Assembly (NCBI RefSeq): GCF_019457635.1
Contig: NZ_CP080412.1
Span: 1,054,001 to 1,118,000 of the forward strand
Source: Shewanella mangrovisoli
GTDB taxonomy: Bacteria; Pseudomonadota; Gammaproteobacteria; Enterobacterales; Shewanellaceae
DNA length: 64,000 bases
Direction: 5' to 3'
Under the pieces are notes generated by a model. It made no database searches. It was not told the DNA's origin and saw only the letters and a program-made list of their open reading frames with translations. The translations under genes were made by a program, and so were the position numbers. This document shows positions 7,463-17,376 of this stretch, piece after piece. How positions within the stretch are numbered: the stretch's first letter is position 1; each line of letters begins with the position of its first letter.

Positions 7463-7502
7463 TACATTCTTAAAATTCATGGATTACATTCTTAATATTC
7501 AT
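7463..7502. promoter_or_regulatory. Direct repeat in the LysR/cidA divergent promoter region
   Basis: TACATTCTTAAAATTCAT (7463-7480) is repeated as TACATTCTTAATATTCAT (7485-7502) with one mismatch and a 22-bp period, about two helical turns. It lies directly before the ribosome binding site of the LysR gene and 67-106 bp upstream of cidA, as expected for a LysR operator that also autoregulates. Confidence 0.55.
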
Positions 7503-7568
7503 TTTTTTTATCAAATAGGCAAGCCTAAAATAATCCCATAGCAACTTTAGTGTAAATCGAGAAACCGC

Positions 7569-8003
7569 ATGTCTTTCCTACAAGCCGCAATACGTCGATG
7601 CCGTCATGGGGCTTTATTGTTAACTCAAATTGGCCTCTTTTGTTTATTGTCTTTCGCCTGCCATTGGTTTGCGACTTGGGCGCATTCACCAGTGCCTGGT
7701 AGTGTGCTGGGTCTAGGTATCTTACTGATTTTACTTGCGACTAAGTTAATCCCTGAAAACGCCGTGCAGCTTGGTGCCGCTTGGCTGATTGGCGAGTTGC
7801 TGCTGTTTTTTATCCCGCCTGTGATCTCTGTGATCAAGTATGAAGGCCTGTTTGAGCAATATGGGGTGAATATTCTCTTCACCTTAGTGATGGGCAGTGT
7901 GTGCGTGATGGTGGGCACAGGATTTGTGGTCGACCGTGTATTTCGTTTTGAGCGTCAACTCAATATCAAAAAGCATGCACGTCGCCATGCTAAGGCGGCC
8001 TAA
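7569..8003 (+). CDS. CidA/LrgA family holin-like membrane protein
   Basis: The 144-residue inner-membrane protein has four predicted helices and a basic C-terminal tail (RQLNIKKHARRHAKAA). The family motif PVPGSVLGLGILLILL is at about residues 40-55. The family was first linked to holin-like control of murein hydrolase activity, and later to transport of overflow metabolites such as pyruvate together with LrgB. The stop codon overlaps the lrgB start (TAATG), so the two are translationally coupled. Confidence 0.9.
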   Translation: MSFLQAAIRRCRHGALLLTQIGLFCLLSFACHWFATWAHSPVPGSVLGLGILLILLATKLIPENAVQLGAAWLIGELLLFFIPPVISVIKYEGLFEQYGVNILFTLVMGSVCVMVGTGFVVDRVFRFERQLNIKKHARRHAKAA

Positions 8004-8737
8004 TGTCGAGCCTTAACTTAAGCCCTGCGGCTATTTCTGAGTTGCTCTTTTCGCAGACGGGATTGGCGCTTATCAGCTTGTTATTAACGCTGTTCTGTTA
8101 CTTTGTGGCCAAGCGTTTATACAGGCTCCACCGTGTGTGGTGGTTGGCGCCGATTGTGCTCGCGCCTGTGGTGATCACGCTCTTAGTGTTTAATCTCGAT
8201 ATTCCACTGCCCACTTATTTTGAATACACCCATTGGTTAATGGCGATGTTGGCTCCGGCGACAATCGCATTTGCTTTGCCGATTTATCGGGAGCGTAAAC
8301 TCATTCGCCAATACCCGCTGACCATTGCCCTTGGCGTGATAGCAGGATTGTTGCTGGGCATGATCTCCAGCTGGCTGTTAGTGAAATTTGTGCCGCTGCC
8401 GGTGGAGCTATCTAAGAGCTTGTTGGTGCGTTCGGTATCCACGCCCTTTGCGATGGAGGCGACAAGCGCCTTTGGCGGAGTGCCAGAACTGACCGCCATG
8501 ATGGTGCTCATCACCGGCATTATCGGCATGTTAGTGTGCGAGCCGCTGTTCAAGCTGATGCACATTCGTACATCTTTAGGTAAAGGTGTGGCCTTGGGGG
8601 CCTCGGCCCACGGTGCGGGCGCTGCTAAAGCCAGTGAGTTAGGCCAGCAAGAGGGGGTTATTGCCAGTTTAACCATGATTTTTATCGGGATTGCCATGGT
8701 GCTGGGCGCGCCCGTATTTGCGATGATCTTCAGTTAG
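8003..8737 (+). CDS. lrgB: LrgB/CidB family membrane protein
   Basis: This 244-residue polytopic membrane protein carries the LrgB signatures KSLLVRSVSTPFAMEATSAFGGVPELTA and GKGVALGASAHGAGAAKASELG. It is the partner of the upstream CidA/LrgA protein. The ATG shares its A with the preceding stop codon, so it is coupled to that gene. No terminator hairpin is obvious downstream. Confidence 0.93.
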   Translation: MSSLNLSPAAISELLFSQTGLALISLLLTLFCYFVAKRLYRLHRVWWLAPIVLAPVVITLLVFNLDIPLPTYFEYTHWLMAMLAPATIAFALPIYRERKLIRQYPLTIALGVIAGLLLGMISSWLLVKFVPLPVELSKSLLVRSVSTPFAMEATSAFGGVPELTAMMVLITGIIGMLVCEPLFKLMHIRTSLGKGVALGASAHGAGAAKASELGQQEGVIASLTMIFIGIAMVLGAPVFAMIFS

Positions 8738-8922
8738 TGTTCGAGATTGATGTGCTGAGTTTACGTTAATCCTCTACACCTTATTGCGATTTTGTTTGTT
8801 TAAATGATGTTGTTTTGCCTCTTAGGGCGCTAACCTCTGCTTGGGTTATGCGCCCATTTTTTTAGCTGGCGGCGAATGTCGAAATAGAGTGATGACTAAA
8901 TTAAATCGAATAGGGATATAGG

Positions 8923-9399
8923 ATGGATAAGCAAACACGGGTATCGAATGTAACATTGAGACCCATAGGACAAGACGATCTGGAATTGATCTTCACCCAT
9001 CAGCAGGATCCGATAGCATCCCAATTGGCGCAGTTCCCCTCGCGGGAACGTGAGGCGTTTTACCTTCATTGGCAGCAAAATATCCTCGGGCAGGCATCGG
9101 TGCTGGCACGGGGGATAGAAGTCGATGGCTTGCTCGTTGGCAATATTGGCCATTGGCATATGGATGGTCAGGCGATGATTGGCTACTGGATTGACCGTGC
9201 ATTTTGGGGACGTGGGGTAGCAACGCTGACCTTAAGCGCGTTTTTGCCTTTAGTGAATTCAAGGCCGCTGTTTGCCCATGTGGCTCAGCATAATGTGGCG
9301 TCTCAGCGGGTGTTGCTGCGCCATGGATTTGTAAAGATGGACAGGCTAATTCAAGAAGAGGATGATGCGGCGCCCTTGTTTGAGTTTGTACTGGGATGA
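8923..9399 (+). CDS. GNAT-family N-acetyltransferase (RimJ/RimL-like)
   Basis: The 158-residue protein has the GNAT layout: beta1 (VTLRPIGQDDLELIFTHQQD), a core strand with MIGYWIDRAFWGRGVATLTLSAFL containing the acetyl-CoA pyrophosphate loop, and the C-terminal VAQHNVASQRVLLRHGFVKM. The last is the typical N-x-x-S-x-x-v-L-x-k-x-G-F pattern of RimJ/RimL-type enzymes, which acetylate protein N-termini or small amines. It stands alone with its own ribosome binding site, and the acceptor substrate is unknown. Confidence 0.88.
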   Translation: MDKQTRVSNVTLRPIGQDDLELIFTHQQDPIASQLAQFPSREREAFYLHWQQNILGQASVLARGIEVDGLLVGNIGHWHMDGQAMIGYWIDRAFWGRGVATLTLSAFLPLVNSRPLFAHVAQHNVASQRVLLRHGFVKMDRLIQEEDDAAPLFEFVLG

Positions 9400-9624
9400 T
9401 GCTAAACAGTCACACTAGCCAATAGTTTAAAACGCTTTTCCTGCGGCTTTGGTTTATTTTTAGGAGAGCGTTATTTAAGAAATCTATTTAGATATACGTG
9501 TTTTATCGTAAATTTAGATTTATCAACCCGACTTTAGTCTAGTGCGTGATGGCTTGACCTCATTGGCTAACTCAATGAAACTCTCCATTTAATCACCTCC
9601 TACTAAAGTATGGATAATTAAATA

Positions 9625-11100
9625 ATGTTTATTTTCTTCTTATGCCTTGCGCTCTTAGTGCTGGCATACAAGTTTTATAGCCCGTTTGTTGAGCGCCAAG
9701 CGGGGATTGATCCTAAAGCGCAAACACCCCAAGCAAGATTCGAAGATGGCGTGGATTATGTGCCCGTTCACCCAGCCAAAGCGTTTTTGATCCAATTCTT
9801 AAACGTTGCAGGGGTTGGGCCGATCTTTGGTCCTATCCTAGGGGCTTTATATGGTCCAGTGGCCTTACTCTGGATTGTGTTAGGTAACATTATTGGCGGC
9901 GCGGTACACGACTATTTCTCTGGCGTGTTAAGCATTAAAGAAGATGGCAAGAGCTTGCCAGAAATCGCCGGTCACTACTTTAATGTCTACTTTAAAGGCG
10001 TGATGCTGCTGTTTACTGCGATGTTACTGTTCTTCGTGGGCGTGGTGTTTATCATGAGCCCTGCGGGTCTGTTAAGTAACCTCGACTATTTTAAAGACAC
10101 CATTTTTGGCAATAACACCTTCTGGGTGTTGGTGATTTTGGCTTATTACTTCTTAGCCACTATGCTGCCAATCGATAAGATCATCACTAAGCTGTATCCA
10201 GCTTTTGGTTTGTTGATGATCGTTATGACCACCTCGATTGCGGTTGCTCTGCTTATCAGCGCGCCACAGTTACCTGAAATGGGCGATGTGTTCGCTTACT
10301 TCAACCACAGCCATTACAACAATGAGTTGCTCGAGCCAAACCCAGACGGTTTACCGATTTGGCCATTGCTGTTTGTGACTATTACCTGTGGTGCTATCAG
10401 CGGTTTCCACTCGACTCAAGCACCTATCATGGCGCGCTGCCTGACCAACGAGAAATACGTTCGCCCAGTTTACTATGGCGCTATGGTGGCTGAAGGTGTT
10501 GTGGCTTGCGTATGGGCGACTGCGGGTATTGCGGCTTTCCCTGGTGGTTATGTTGAGCTTAAGAGCTTACTCGATCAAGGCGGCCCAGGCCTAGTGGTTA
10601 ACCAAGTGGCGACTAGCTATCTTGGCGTATTAGGCGGTGTGATGGCGATTATTGCGGTGGCTGTATTCCCTATTACCTCGGGTGATACTGCGTTTAGATC
10701 GCTGCGTCTCACCATTATCGACGCCTTTAACATCCCACAGAGTATGCGTAACCGTTTACTGGTAGCGGCGCCTATCCTGACAATCGCTTACTTTATGACT
10801 AAGATCGACTTCTCCTTGATCTGGCGTTATTTCGCCTTCTCAAACATGCTGTTATCGACAAGCGTGCTGTGGTTGGCGACTAAGTATCTGTTTGATAGAG
10901 GCAGCTTCCATTGGATTGTGAGCTTGCCTGCGATTGCCGGAACCTGTGTGACCATCTCTTACATCATGACGGCGGGCATTGGTTTAGGCTTACCTCAGTC
11001 ACTGAGTCAGCCCGTCGGGATTGCGGTCGGCGTGGTGTGTTTAGTGGCCTTGATTATTGCCCATAACAAACGCAAAACAGTGCTCGATACAAACTCTTAA
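9625..11100 (+). CDS. CstA-family transporter (carbon starvation protein, short form)
   Basis: The 491-residue membrane protein has the CstA N-terminal signatures: HPAKAFLIQFLNVAGVGPIFGPILGA, then GGAVHDYFSGVLSIKEDGKSLPEIAG and GFHSTQAPIMARC. E. coli CstA and BtsT (about 700 aa) take up peptides or pyruvate; this is the shorter, roughly 480-aa lineage lacking the long C-terminal part. The ATG has no strong Shine-Dalgarno. A terminator follows at 11125, so it is monocistronic. The substrate is not established by sequence. Confidence 0.9.
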   Translation: MFIFFLCLALLVLAYKFYSPFVERQAGIDPKAQTPQARFEDGVDYVPVHPAKAFLIQFLNVAGVGPIFGPILGALYGPVALLWIVLGNIIGGAVHDYFSGVLSIKEDGKSLPEIAGHYFNVYFKGVMLLFTAMLLFFVGVVFIMSPAGLLSNLDYFKDTIFGNNTFWVLVILAYYFLATMLPIDKIITKLYPAFGLLMIVMTTSIAVALLISAPQLPEMGDVFAYFNHSHYNNELLEPNPDGLPIWPLLFVTITCGAISGFHSTQAPIMARCLTNEKYVRPVYYGAMVAEGVVACVWATAGIAAFPGGYVELKSLLDQGGPGLVVNQVATSYLGVLGGVMAIIAVAVFPITSGDTAFRSLRLTIIDAFNIPQSMRNRLLVAAPILTIAYFMTKIDFSLIWRYFAFSNMLLSTSVLWLATKYLFDRGSFHWIVSLPAIAGTCVTISYIMTAGIGLGLPQSLSQPVGIAVGVVCLVALIIAHNKRKTVLDTNS

Positions 11101-11124
11101 CCTCATTGGTTTTATGACTGCTAA

Positions 11125-11148
11125 GGGCTGCATTTTGCAGCCCTTTTT
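11125..11148 (+). terminator. Intrinsic terminator after the CstA-family gene
   Basis: The GGGCTGCA/TGCAGCCC hairpin with a short loop is followed by TTTTT and lies 24 bp after the stop codon. Confidence 0.9.
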
Positions 11149-11404
11149 AATACTATTTTCATAAACTGGCGTCAGTATTGAATATTGTCACTGTGACATA
11201 TTCCATTGCGTCGAAATTATGTTAGATTCTGGCGAACTGATGGAGATAGAGGTATGGTTATCACTGTCATCAACAGTTCTCCACAGGGCAGTCACTGCAA
11301 TATTGCTTACTTTTGCAGAGAAGTGTCAGGAAGTTACACCAAATCAGAGTCTGCTTATGCAACCCAATTTATTTCCCGAACAAAGACATTTAAATCGTGA
11401 GCCG

Positions 11405-13033
11405 ATGGTGATGCCGTCGGTGGAAGCTCAGTCTACCCGTAGCCGTTTACAACGCATGGTCGGCAGTGTGCTACTCACTTGCAGCGTGTTGTTAAGCTTA
11501 TCTGCTTGTGCAGCGGGTAAGGCGAGTGCACCGCAGGAAGAAGAGTTTAGCTACGCTTGGTTGAAAGGCTATGCCCATACGCTGGCGACTGAGCCCTATG
11601 TGAGCCATAAGGGCGAGTTGCCAAAAAGCTTACAGGGCATGAGCTGGGATGATTACCAGCAGTTCCATTTCAAGAAAAAAGCCGCCCTGTGGCGTGAGGA
11701 TGATTCGGAGTTTCGCGCCGAGTTATTCCACTTAGGCCTGTACTTCGATACGCCTGTGCATATTTACCAATTGGAAAATGGCAAGGCAAAGCTTATCGAA
11801 TATTCGTCTTCCATGTTCGATTACGGTAAATCCAAGGTGAAGGGTAGCCAACTACCGAAAGACCTAGGCTTTGCTGGGTTTAGAATGCAGTTTAATACCG
11901 ACTGGCAGCGTGACGTGGTCGCCTTCCTAGGCGCTAGCTATTTCCGCGCCGTAGGTCAAGAAATGCAATATGGTCTATCTGCCCGTGGTTTAGCGGTAGA
12001 CACTGCGCTGCCTAAACCTGAAGAATTCCCTATGTTTACCCGTTTCTGGTTAGAGAAACCACAACCGGGCTCTAATATTGCGACTGTGTACGCTCTGTTA
12101 GATTCACCAAGTGTAACAGGGGCTTACCGTTTCGATATCGAGCCGGGAGAGCGTTTAAAAATGAAGGTCGATGCGGCGATTTACCCGCGTAAGGCCATCG
12201 AACGTTTAGGCGTTGCGCCATTGACTAGTATGTACATGGTGGGTGAAAACGATCGCCGCACCGGTTACGACTGGCGCCAAGAGATCCACGATTCAGACGG
12301 TCTTGCCATGCACACGGGTAACGGTGAATGGATTTGGCGTCCGCTGGGCAACCCAAGCAACCTGCGTTTCAATGCCTATAGCGATGAGAATCCAAAGGGC
12401 TTTGGTTTAATGCAGCGCGACCGTAATTTCGACCATTATCAAGATGATGGCGTGTTCTACGAGAAGCGCCCAAGCCTGTGGATTGAGCCAACGGGCAACT
12501 GGGGTAAAGGTTCGGTGCAGTTAGTGGAAATCCCAACACTGGATGAAACCTTCGACAATATCGTGGCGTTTTGGAACCCAGCTGAGCCTATTCAGCCTGG
12601 TCAAGAACTACTCTACAGCTACAACATGTACTGGGGCGGTATTCCACCTGTGCAGTCACCCCGTGCCCGCGTAGTCGATACCTTTACCGGTATTGGTGGT
12701 GTGGTTGGTCAAAAGCGTAAATATTATAGCAAGCGCTTTGTGATTGATTTTGCTGGTGGTTCCTTACCTATGTTGGGTAAAGATACCCAAGTGAAAGCGG
12801 TGATTTCGACCTCTCAAGGTCGTGTCGAAATTGAATCTGCTCGCCCACAACATGCGATCAACGGTTATCGCGCTATGTTTGACCTAGTGCCGCCAGAAGA
12901 CAGCGTTGAGCCGATTAACCTCAGAGTTTACTTAGAGGTAGATGGTCAGCCGTTAACTGAGACTTGGATGTACCAGTGGACACCACCACCAGTGAACGAG
13001 CGTGAGCTGCATAACGCCGGTCATCTGCAGTAA
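11405..13033 (+). CDS. opgD: Periplasmic glucan biosynthesis protein, OpgD/OpgG family
   Basis: This OpgG/OpgD (MdoG/MdoD) protein shapes or finishes the osmoregulated periplasmic glucan backbone. Family signatures include FSYAWLKGYAHTLA near the mature N-terminus, FRMQFNTDW, FLGASYFRAVG, YGLSARGLAVDTA and HDSDGLAMHTGNGEWIWRPL. The N-terminus carries a signal with LSAC, which would make it a lipoprotein. The frame is open back to an ATG at 11219; the ATG at 11405 gives 542 aa, close to E. coli OpgD (551 aa), with the signal peptide near its start. Other candidates are 11357 and 11411, and none has a strong ribosome binding site. No opgH neighbour is present, which favours OpgD over OpgG, but the two are hard to separate by eye. 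Confidence 0.85.
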   Translation: MVMPSVEAQSTRSRLQRMVGSVLLTCSVLLSLSACAAGKASAPQEEEFSYAWLKGYAHTLATEPYVSHKGELPKSLQGMSWDDYQQFHFKKKAALWREDDSEFRAELFHLGLYFDTPVHIYQLENGKAKLIEYSSSMFDYGKSKVKGSQLPKDLGFAGFRMQFNTDWQRDVVAFLGASYFRAVGQEMQYGLSARGLAVDTALPKPEEFPMFTRFWLEKPQPGSNIATVYALLDSPSVTGAYRFDIEPGERLKMKVDAAIYPRKAIERLGVAPLTSMYMVGENDRRTGYDWRQEIHDSDGLAMHTGNGEWIWRPLGNPSNLRFNAYSDENPKGFGLMQRDRNFDHYQDDGVFYEKRPSLWIEPTGNWGKGSVQLVEIPTLDETFDNIVAFWNPAEPIQPGQELLYSYNMYWGGIPPVQSPRARVVDTFTGIGGVVGQKRKYYSKRFVIDFAGGSLPMLGKDTQVKAVISTSQGRVEIESARPQHAINGYRAMFDLVPPEDSVEPINLRVYLEVDGQPLTETWMYQWTPPPVNERELHNAGHLQ

Positions 13034-13058
13034 GCCGTGACTCAGTTTTAAATCTTAA

Positions 13059-13086
13059 AACGCCAGCCCTGTGCTGGCGTTTTTGT
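13059..13086 (+). terminator. Intrinsic terminator after opgD
   Basis: CGCCAGC/GCTGGCG stem (13061-13067 with 13073-13079) followed by a T-rich run. Confidence 0.9.
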
Positions 13087-13227
13087 TTTAGCGGATTTGT
13101 TAAATGCAAGCCTGACTCGGAGTTATTGAGGACTGATTCACTTTTTGCAAATCTAAATAATTTTTCACTGTCAAAGAGGCCAACCTTAGGCGTAATCTGT
13201 GGCGTCCTCGTAATAGGTTAGCGATTC

Positions 13228-14697
13228 ATGTTTGAGATATTGTCTTCTATCGGCCTGGGTTGGTCGGTAGCTTTAGTGCTGGCGGTGTTATTTGTGCTGG
13301 CCTACGAATTTATCAATGGTTTCCACGATACCGCCAATGCTGTTGCCACAGTCATCTACACCAAGGCAATGCCTGCCAACCTCGCGGTAATTTCTTCAGC
13401 CCTGTTCAACTTTGCCGGAGTGCTACTCGGTGGACTTGGCGTTGCTTATGCCATAGTGCATCTCTTGCCCGTCGATTCTTTACTGGGAATGGACTCCACC
13501 CAAGGGTTGTTGATGGTGTTCTCGCTACTCTTCTCGGCCATTATTTGGAACTTAGGCACCTGGTATTTTGGCATTCCTGCCTCCAGTTCTCATACCCTGA
13601 TTGGCTCGATTATGGGTGTTGGCGGCGCATTCGCTTGGATACACAATGAACCTGTACTGCATGGTATCAACCTTACCAAAGCCACGCAGATTATGCTGTC
13701 GCTGATCATCTCGCCCACGCTGGGGTTTGTGCTGGCGGGGATACTGTTATTGCTAATGAAGTTCGTGTGGCAAAAACACAAGATCCACCGCACACCCGAT
13801 GAACAATTTCAGATTAATGGTAAACGCCATCCGCCATTCTGGGCGCGCGTGAGCCTGATAGCCTCGGCCATGGGGGTGAGCTTCGCCCACGGTTCCAACG
13901 ATGGCCAGAAGGGTATTGGCTTAGTGATGCTGGTGCTGATCTGTATGGCGCCAGCGTATTTTGCCCTCGACATGAGCAGCCAATCCTACGATTTGGCGAG
14001 GACGCAAGATGCTAACCGCCGTATTATGGCGATTTATAGCCGCAATCAAGCGGTAATTAGCGATCTGGTGGATGTTAAAGCCCAAGTGAATGTGACGGAT
14101 ACTTTGATTAGCCACTGCTCGGCACAAACCGTGTTACCAGCCATGTCGCTGCTCGATCGCCGTTTAGATAAGGCCAGCAGTTTTCAAGAGATGAGTGTCG
14201 CAGAGCGACGTGAAGTGCGACGCTTACTGCTTTGCATTGATGATACTGCGCGCAAAGTGGCAAAATTAGACTTACCCGCCAAGGAGTTAACCTCACTCAA
14301 TAAATGGCGTAAGGATTTAACTAAGCCGACCGAATACGCGCCTTTGTGGGTGATAGTGGCGATTGCCACGGCCTTGGGCTGTGGCACCTTAGTGGGTTGG
14401 CGCCGCATTGTTTATACGGTGGGCGAGAAGATAGGCTCCTCAGGGATGACCTACAGCCAAGGGATTGCGGCGCAGGTGACGGCGGCGGCCTCGATTGGGA
14501 TTGCCAGCGTGACGGGCATGCCAGTATCGACTACGCATATTCTGTCATCGGCGGTGGCGGGCACTATGGTGGCCAATCGTTCAGGCTTACAAAGCCAAAC
14601 CATTAAGCAGATTTTATTGGCTTGGGTACTGACACTCCCTATTACCATGTTCTTATCGGCCTTGGTGTTTATCTTGGCTAACGCGCTCTGGGGTTAA
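13228..14697 (+). CDS. Inorganic phosphate transporter, Pit (PHO4) family
   Basis: The 489-residue polytopic inner-membrane permease has the duplicated PHO4 signature: GFHDTANAVATVIYTKAMP in the N-terminal half and GMPVSTTHILSSAVAGTM in the C-terminal half. A long cytoplasmic loop (about 180-370) separates the halves and includes a helical, charged stretch. Family members co-transport metal-phosphate complexes with protons or phosphate with sodium. No PhoU-like partner precedes it, so it is probably a constitutive low-affinity Pit system. Confidence 0.92.
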   Translation: MFEILSSIGLGWSVALVLAVLFVLAYEFINGFHDTANAVATVIYTKAMPANLAVISSALFNFAGVLLGGLGVAYAIVHLLPVDSLLGMDSTQGLLMVFSLLFSAIIWNLGTWYFGIPASSSHTLIGSIMGVGGAFAWIHNEPVLHGINLTKATQIMLSLIISPTLGFVLAGILLLLMKFVWQKHKIHRTPDEQFQINGKRHPPFWARVSLIASAMGVSFAHGSNDGQKGIGLVMLVLICMAPAYFALDMSSQSYDLARTQDANRRIMAIYSRNQAVISDLVDVKAQVNVTDTLISHCSAQTVLPAMSLLDRRLDKASSFQEMSVAERREVRRLLLCIDDTARKVAKLDLPAKELTSLNKWRKDLTKPTEYAPLWVIVAIATALGCGTLVGWRRIVYTVGEKIGSSGMTYSQGIAAQVTAAASIGIASVTGMPVSTTHILSSAVAGTMVANRSGLQSQTIKQILLAWVLTLPITMFLSALVFILANALWG

Positions 14698-14709
14698 GCT
14701 AAATACCCT

Positions 14710-15660
14710 TTACCACGTCAGTTGCATCTGCGCTGTGGATTGTGCCAAGGCCTTATGCAACTGAATCGTCGGTAAGCTGACCTCATCGGCCAGTTGTCGC
14801 TGCAACTGCTGGTATAAACGTACCGCTAATTCAGGCGCGGTCTGGTTATCGGGCGTATGGATAAACAGATAAGGTTCGCGCCCCTCTTTTATCCACAGCG
14901 CGAGTTGCCGCAACCAATTGTTAAAAAAGCTATCGTTATTCTTCACCTGCAATCTATCGTTGCTCGCCGCTAAGGCTTCAATCGTGCCATCCGTTTGGCC
15001 AATAAAGCGCACCACGGGCGTATGGGCGGTCGCGATAGCGTGGACGGGCACCTGAGGTTTTTTCTTATGGGCATCGATAATCGCCTCGTTGGCGGGCGGC
15101 AGGGCAAATAGCGGCCGACTGTCCATGATAATGCGATTGACTTGTCTGTCCATCAGCAGACGATTTAGCGCCCGCTCGGCGTCTCCCTTGGCAAAAAAGG
15201 CTAAATGGCGAACCTCTACGCCATAGCTTAAACCTTGCGGTAACAGATCAAAAAAACGTGCTAATGCGGGCAGCTGTTCTGGCCCGAAGGCGGCGGGGAG
15301 CTGAATTTTCCACAAACCGGTTTTTTCGACCAAGGGTGACATCACTTGGAAGAAAGCCAGTAACTCCTGCTGACAATCCTGCAACTGTCTTTGATGGGTG
15401 ATGGTCTGTGGCAGTTTAAAGGTAAAGCGAAAATCATCTGGGGTGGCACTGTGCCAATTCATCACGGTTTGCGCATTTGGCGTCGCGTAAAAGCTGGTGT
15501 TGCCTTCCACTGTGTTGAAGATACTGGCATAGCGAGCAAGTCTGTCTGCCTGTTTAGTGCTTGAACCATAAACACTTTCTTGCCAATGGTTATGCGACCA
15601 CATGGCAAGCCCGAGACGTAAATTTTGTGCAGTATGGCAAGGGGACTTGAATGACGCCAA
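14710..15660 (-). CDS. DUF72 (YecE-like) protein
   Basis: The 316-residue cytoplasmic protein of the DUF72 family adopts a TIM-barrel-like fold. Recognisable stretches are LRLGLAMWSHNHW near the N-terminus, FNTVEGNTSFYATP, FRFTFKLPQTITH and YGVEVRHLAF. The TTG at 15660 is chosen as the start because AGGAG lies five bases upstream and there is no ATG before the conserved region. The biochemical role of the family is unknown. The gene converges with pit and has no operon partner. Confidence 0.88.
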   Translation of the reverse strand: MASFKSPCHTAQNLRLGLAMWSHNHWQESVYGSSTKQADRLARYASIFNTVEGNTSFYATPNAQTVMNWHSATPDDFRFTFKLPQTITHQRQLQDCQQELLAFFQVMSPLVEKTGLWKIQLPAAFGPEQLPALARFFDLLPQGLSYGVEVRHLAFFAKGDAERALNRLLMDRQVNRIIMDSRPLFALPPANEAIIDAHKKKPQVPVHAIATAHTPVVRFIGQTDGTIEALAASNDRLQVKNNDSFFNNWLRQLALWIKEGREPYLFIHTPDNQTAPELAVRLYQQLQRQLADEVSLPTIQLHKALAQSTAQMQLTW

Positions 15661-15867
15661 AAATGCTCCTAGTTAAACTTATTGCCTGATATTCAATGGA
15701 TAAAACAGCGTTGCGGGCTTATCATCGCCGCTTTATGTGAGTATTGTGCTCAAATCCCTTTATCTAGGTCAAATCGCTTTTACCCTCAACTTACAGTGCT
15801 TGGTTTAGTGTTTAAGGCCGCATGGAACTGTCATCATAATTAACCTACTCTAATAGTATGTTATTGT

Positions 15868-17346
15868 GTGGTGAGAGCTTTAACGACTGGGGATAAATTG
15901 CCTCAGTATGATGATGTAAATGAGCCGCAGGCATGGTTGGAGAGTTGTGTGAAAAACGATGGTTATACTTCCCTAAGCCAATTTGTTGATCTGCTATTGG
16001 ATGCCATCTGTGTCGTCGATAAAACGGGGCACTTTGAGTTTGTCAGTGCGGGGGCCGAACGTATTTTTGGCTATACCCCGGACGAAATGCTCGGCATGCA
16101 GATGTTAGATCTTGTCTATCCACCGGACAGGGATCGGACTCTCGCCGCAGCCAATGACATCATGGAAGGGCGTTTTAAACTCGACTTTGAAAACCGTTAT
16201 GTACGAAAAGACGGTACACTCGTCGATATTCTTTGGTCCGCCCGTTGGTCCGAGGACCGTCAGCAGCGGATTGCCGTGGCTCGAGATATCACTAAGAATA
16301 AAATTGCCGAGCGGCGCCAAGCCGCGCTCTATGAAATTTCAGAAGCCGTGCATGTGGCCGAAGATCTCTTAGCCCTGTATCGGCATATTCATCAGATCAT
16401 GGCCAAGTTATTACCGGCAGCGAATTTTGCCATTGCGCTTTATGATCAAGATCTTAATGACTTGGACTTTCCTTATCGTGTTTGGGTTGGCGAGCAGAAT
16501 CGGGCGCAGTGTGCAAGCTTCGATCTGTTTACCGAGCAAGTGATCCAAAGCGCCGAGTCACTGCTGATTTGTCCAGTTGCCATGCCTGCTTCCCATGCTC
16601 AGGAGCAAGATTTTCAAAATCAACCTATTAGCTGGCTTGGGGTCCCGCTAAAGCTACAAAAGGGCATAATTGGCGCGCTGATCATGCATAGCACCCCGGA
16701 TTCTCGGGCCTACACTAAGCAAGATTGCGAGCTGGTGGAATTTGTGTCGACCCAAATTGCCTTTGCGATTGAGCGGCGGCAGATGTTGGCGCGTTTAGAG
16801 CATATTGCGCTTTATGACCAACTCACCCATTTGCCAAATCGTGAGTTGTTTTATGACAGATTCCAGAAGGCGCTATCACGCGCAAATCGTGAGTCGAGCT
16901 ATTTCTCCTTACTCTATTTGGACTTAGACAAGTTTAAATGGGTGAATGATACCTATGGCCATGGTGTGGGCGACTTGTTACTGCAAATCACCGCCCAGCG
17001 GATTTTGGGCTGCGTTAGAAACTCGGATACGGTTGCTCGTTTTGGAGGCGATGAGTTTGTGATCCTATTAGAGCGTGTCGATTCGGCGCAGAATACCCTG
17101 CTCGTTGCCCAAAAAATTCTTGAAGTACTTAATCACCCCTTCGAATTAGTCAATCAACAGATCCATATTTTACCCAGCATAGGTATTGCCCTTTATCCCG
17201 AACATGGTAAGGATGAAAAACAGCTGCTGTCCTGCGCCGATTCGGCGATGTATAAGGCGAAGCGTAATGGGGGGAATCGGGTTGAAATGGGCTATCAAGG
17301 CTTAAAGACCAGCTATTTTGAATCCTTGAGCCCGCATCATCTCTAA
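15868..17346 (+). CDS. Diguanylate cyclase with PAS and GAF domains
   Basis: This 492-residue cytoplasmic enzyme is predicted to make c-di-GMP from two GTP. Order of domains: a PAS domain (about 40-150, GHFEFVSAGAERIFGYTPDEM and a following PAC-like VARDITKNK), a GAF-like domain (about 160-310), then GGDEF. The catalytic motif GGDEF is intact at residues 393-397. An I-site RxxD (RNSD, 384-387) precedes it by five residues, so product inhibition is expected. No membrane segment is present. The start is a GTG (15868 or 15871) because the first in-frame ATG lies inside the PAS domain. What the PAS and GAF modules sense is unknown. Confidence 0.92.
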   Translation: MVRALTTGDKLPQYDDVNEPQAWLESCVKNDGYTSLSQFVDLLLDAICVVDKTGHFEFVSAGAERIFGYTPDEMLGMQMLDLVYPPDRDRTLAAANDIMEGRFKLDFENRYVRKDGTLVDILWSARWSEDRQQRIAVARDITKNKIAERRQAALYEISEAVHVAEDLLALYRHIHQIMAKLLPAANFAIALYDQDLNDLDFPYRVWVGEQNRAQCASFDLFTEQVIQSAESLLICPVAMPASHAQEQDFQNQPISWLGVPLKLQKGIIGALIMHSTPDSRAYTKQDCELVEFVSTQIAFAIERRQMLARLEHIALYDQLTHLPNRELFYDRFQKALSRANRESSYFSLLYLDLDKFKWVNDTYGHGVGDLLLQITAQRILGCVRNSDTVARFGGDEFVILLERVDSAQNTLLVAQKILEVLNHPFELVNQQIHILPSIGIALYPEHGKDEKQLLSCADSAMYKAKRNGGNRVEMGYQGLKTSYFESLSPHHL

Positions 17347-17376
17347 GTGTTTAAGAGATAGTTTTAGCATAAATAA

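Noticed and set aside
11219..11404. Upstream extension of opgD from the ATG at 11219
   Set aside because: It would place more than 60 residues before the lipoprotein signal and has no ribosome binding site. The length without it agrees better with the family.
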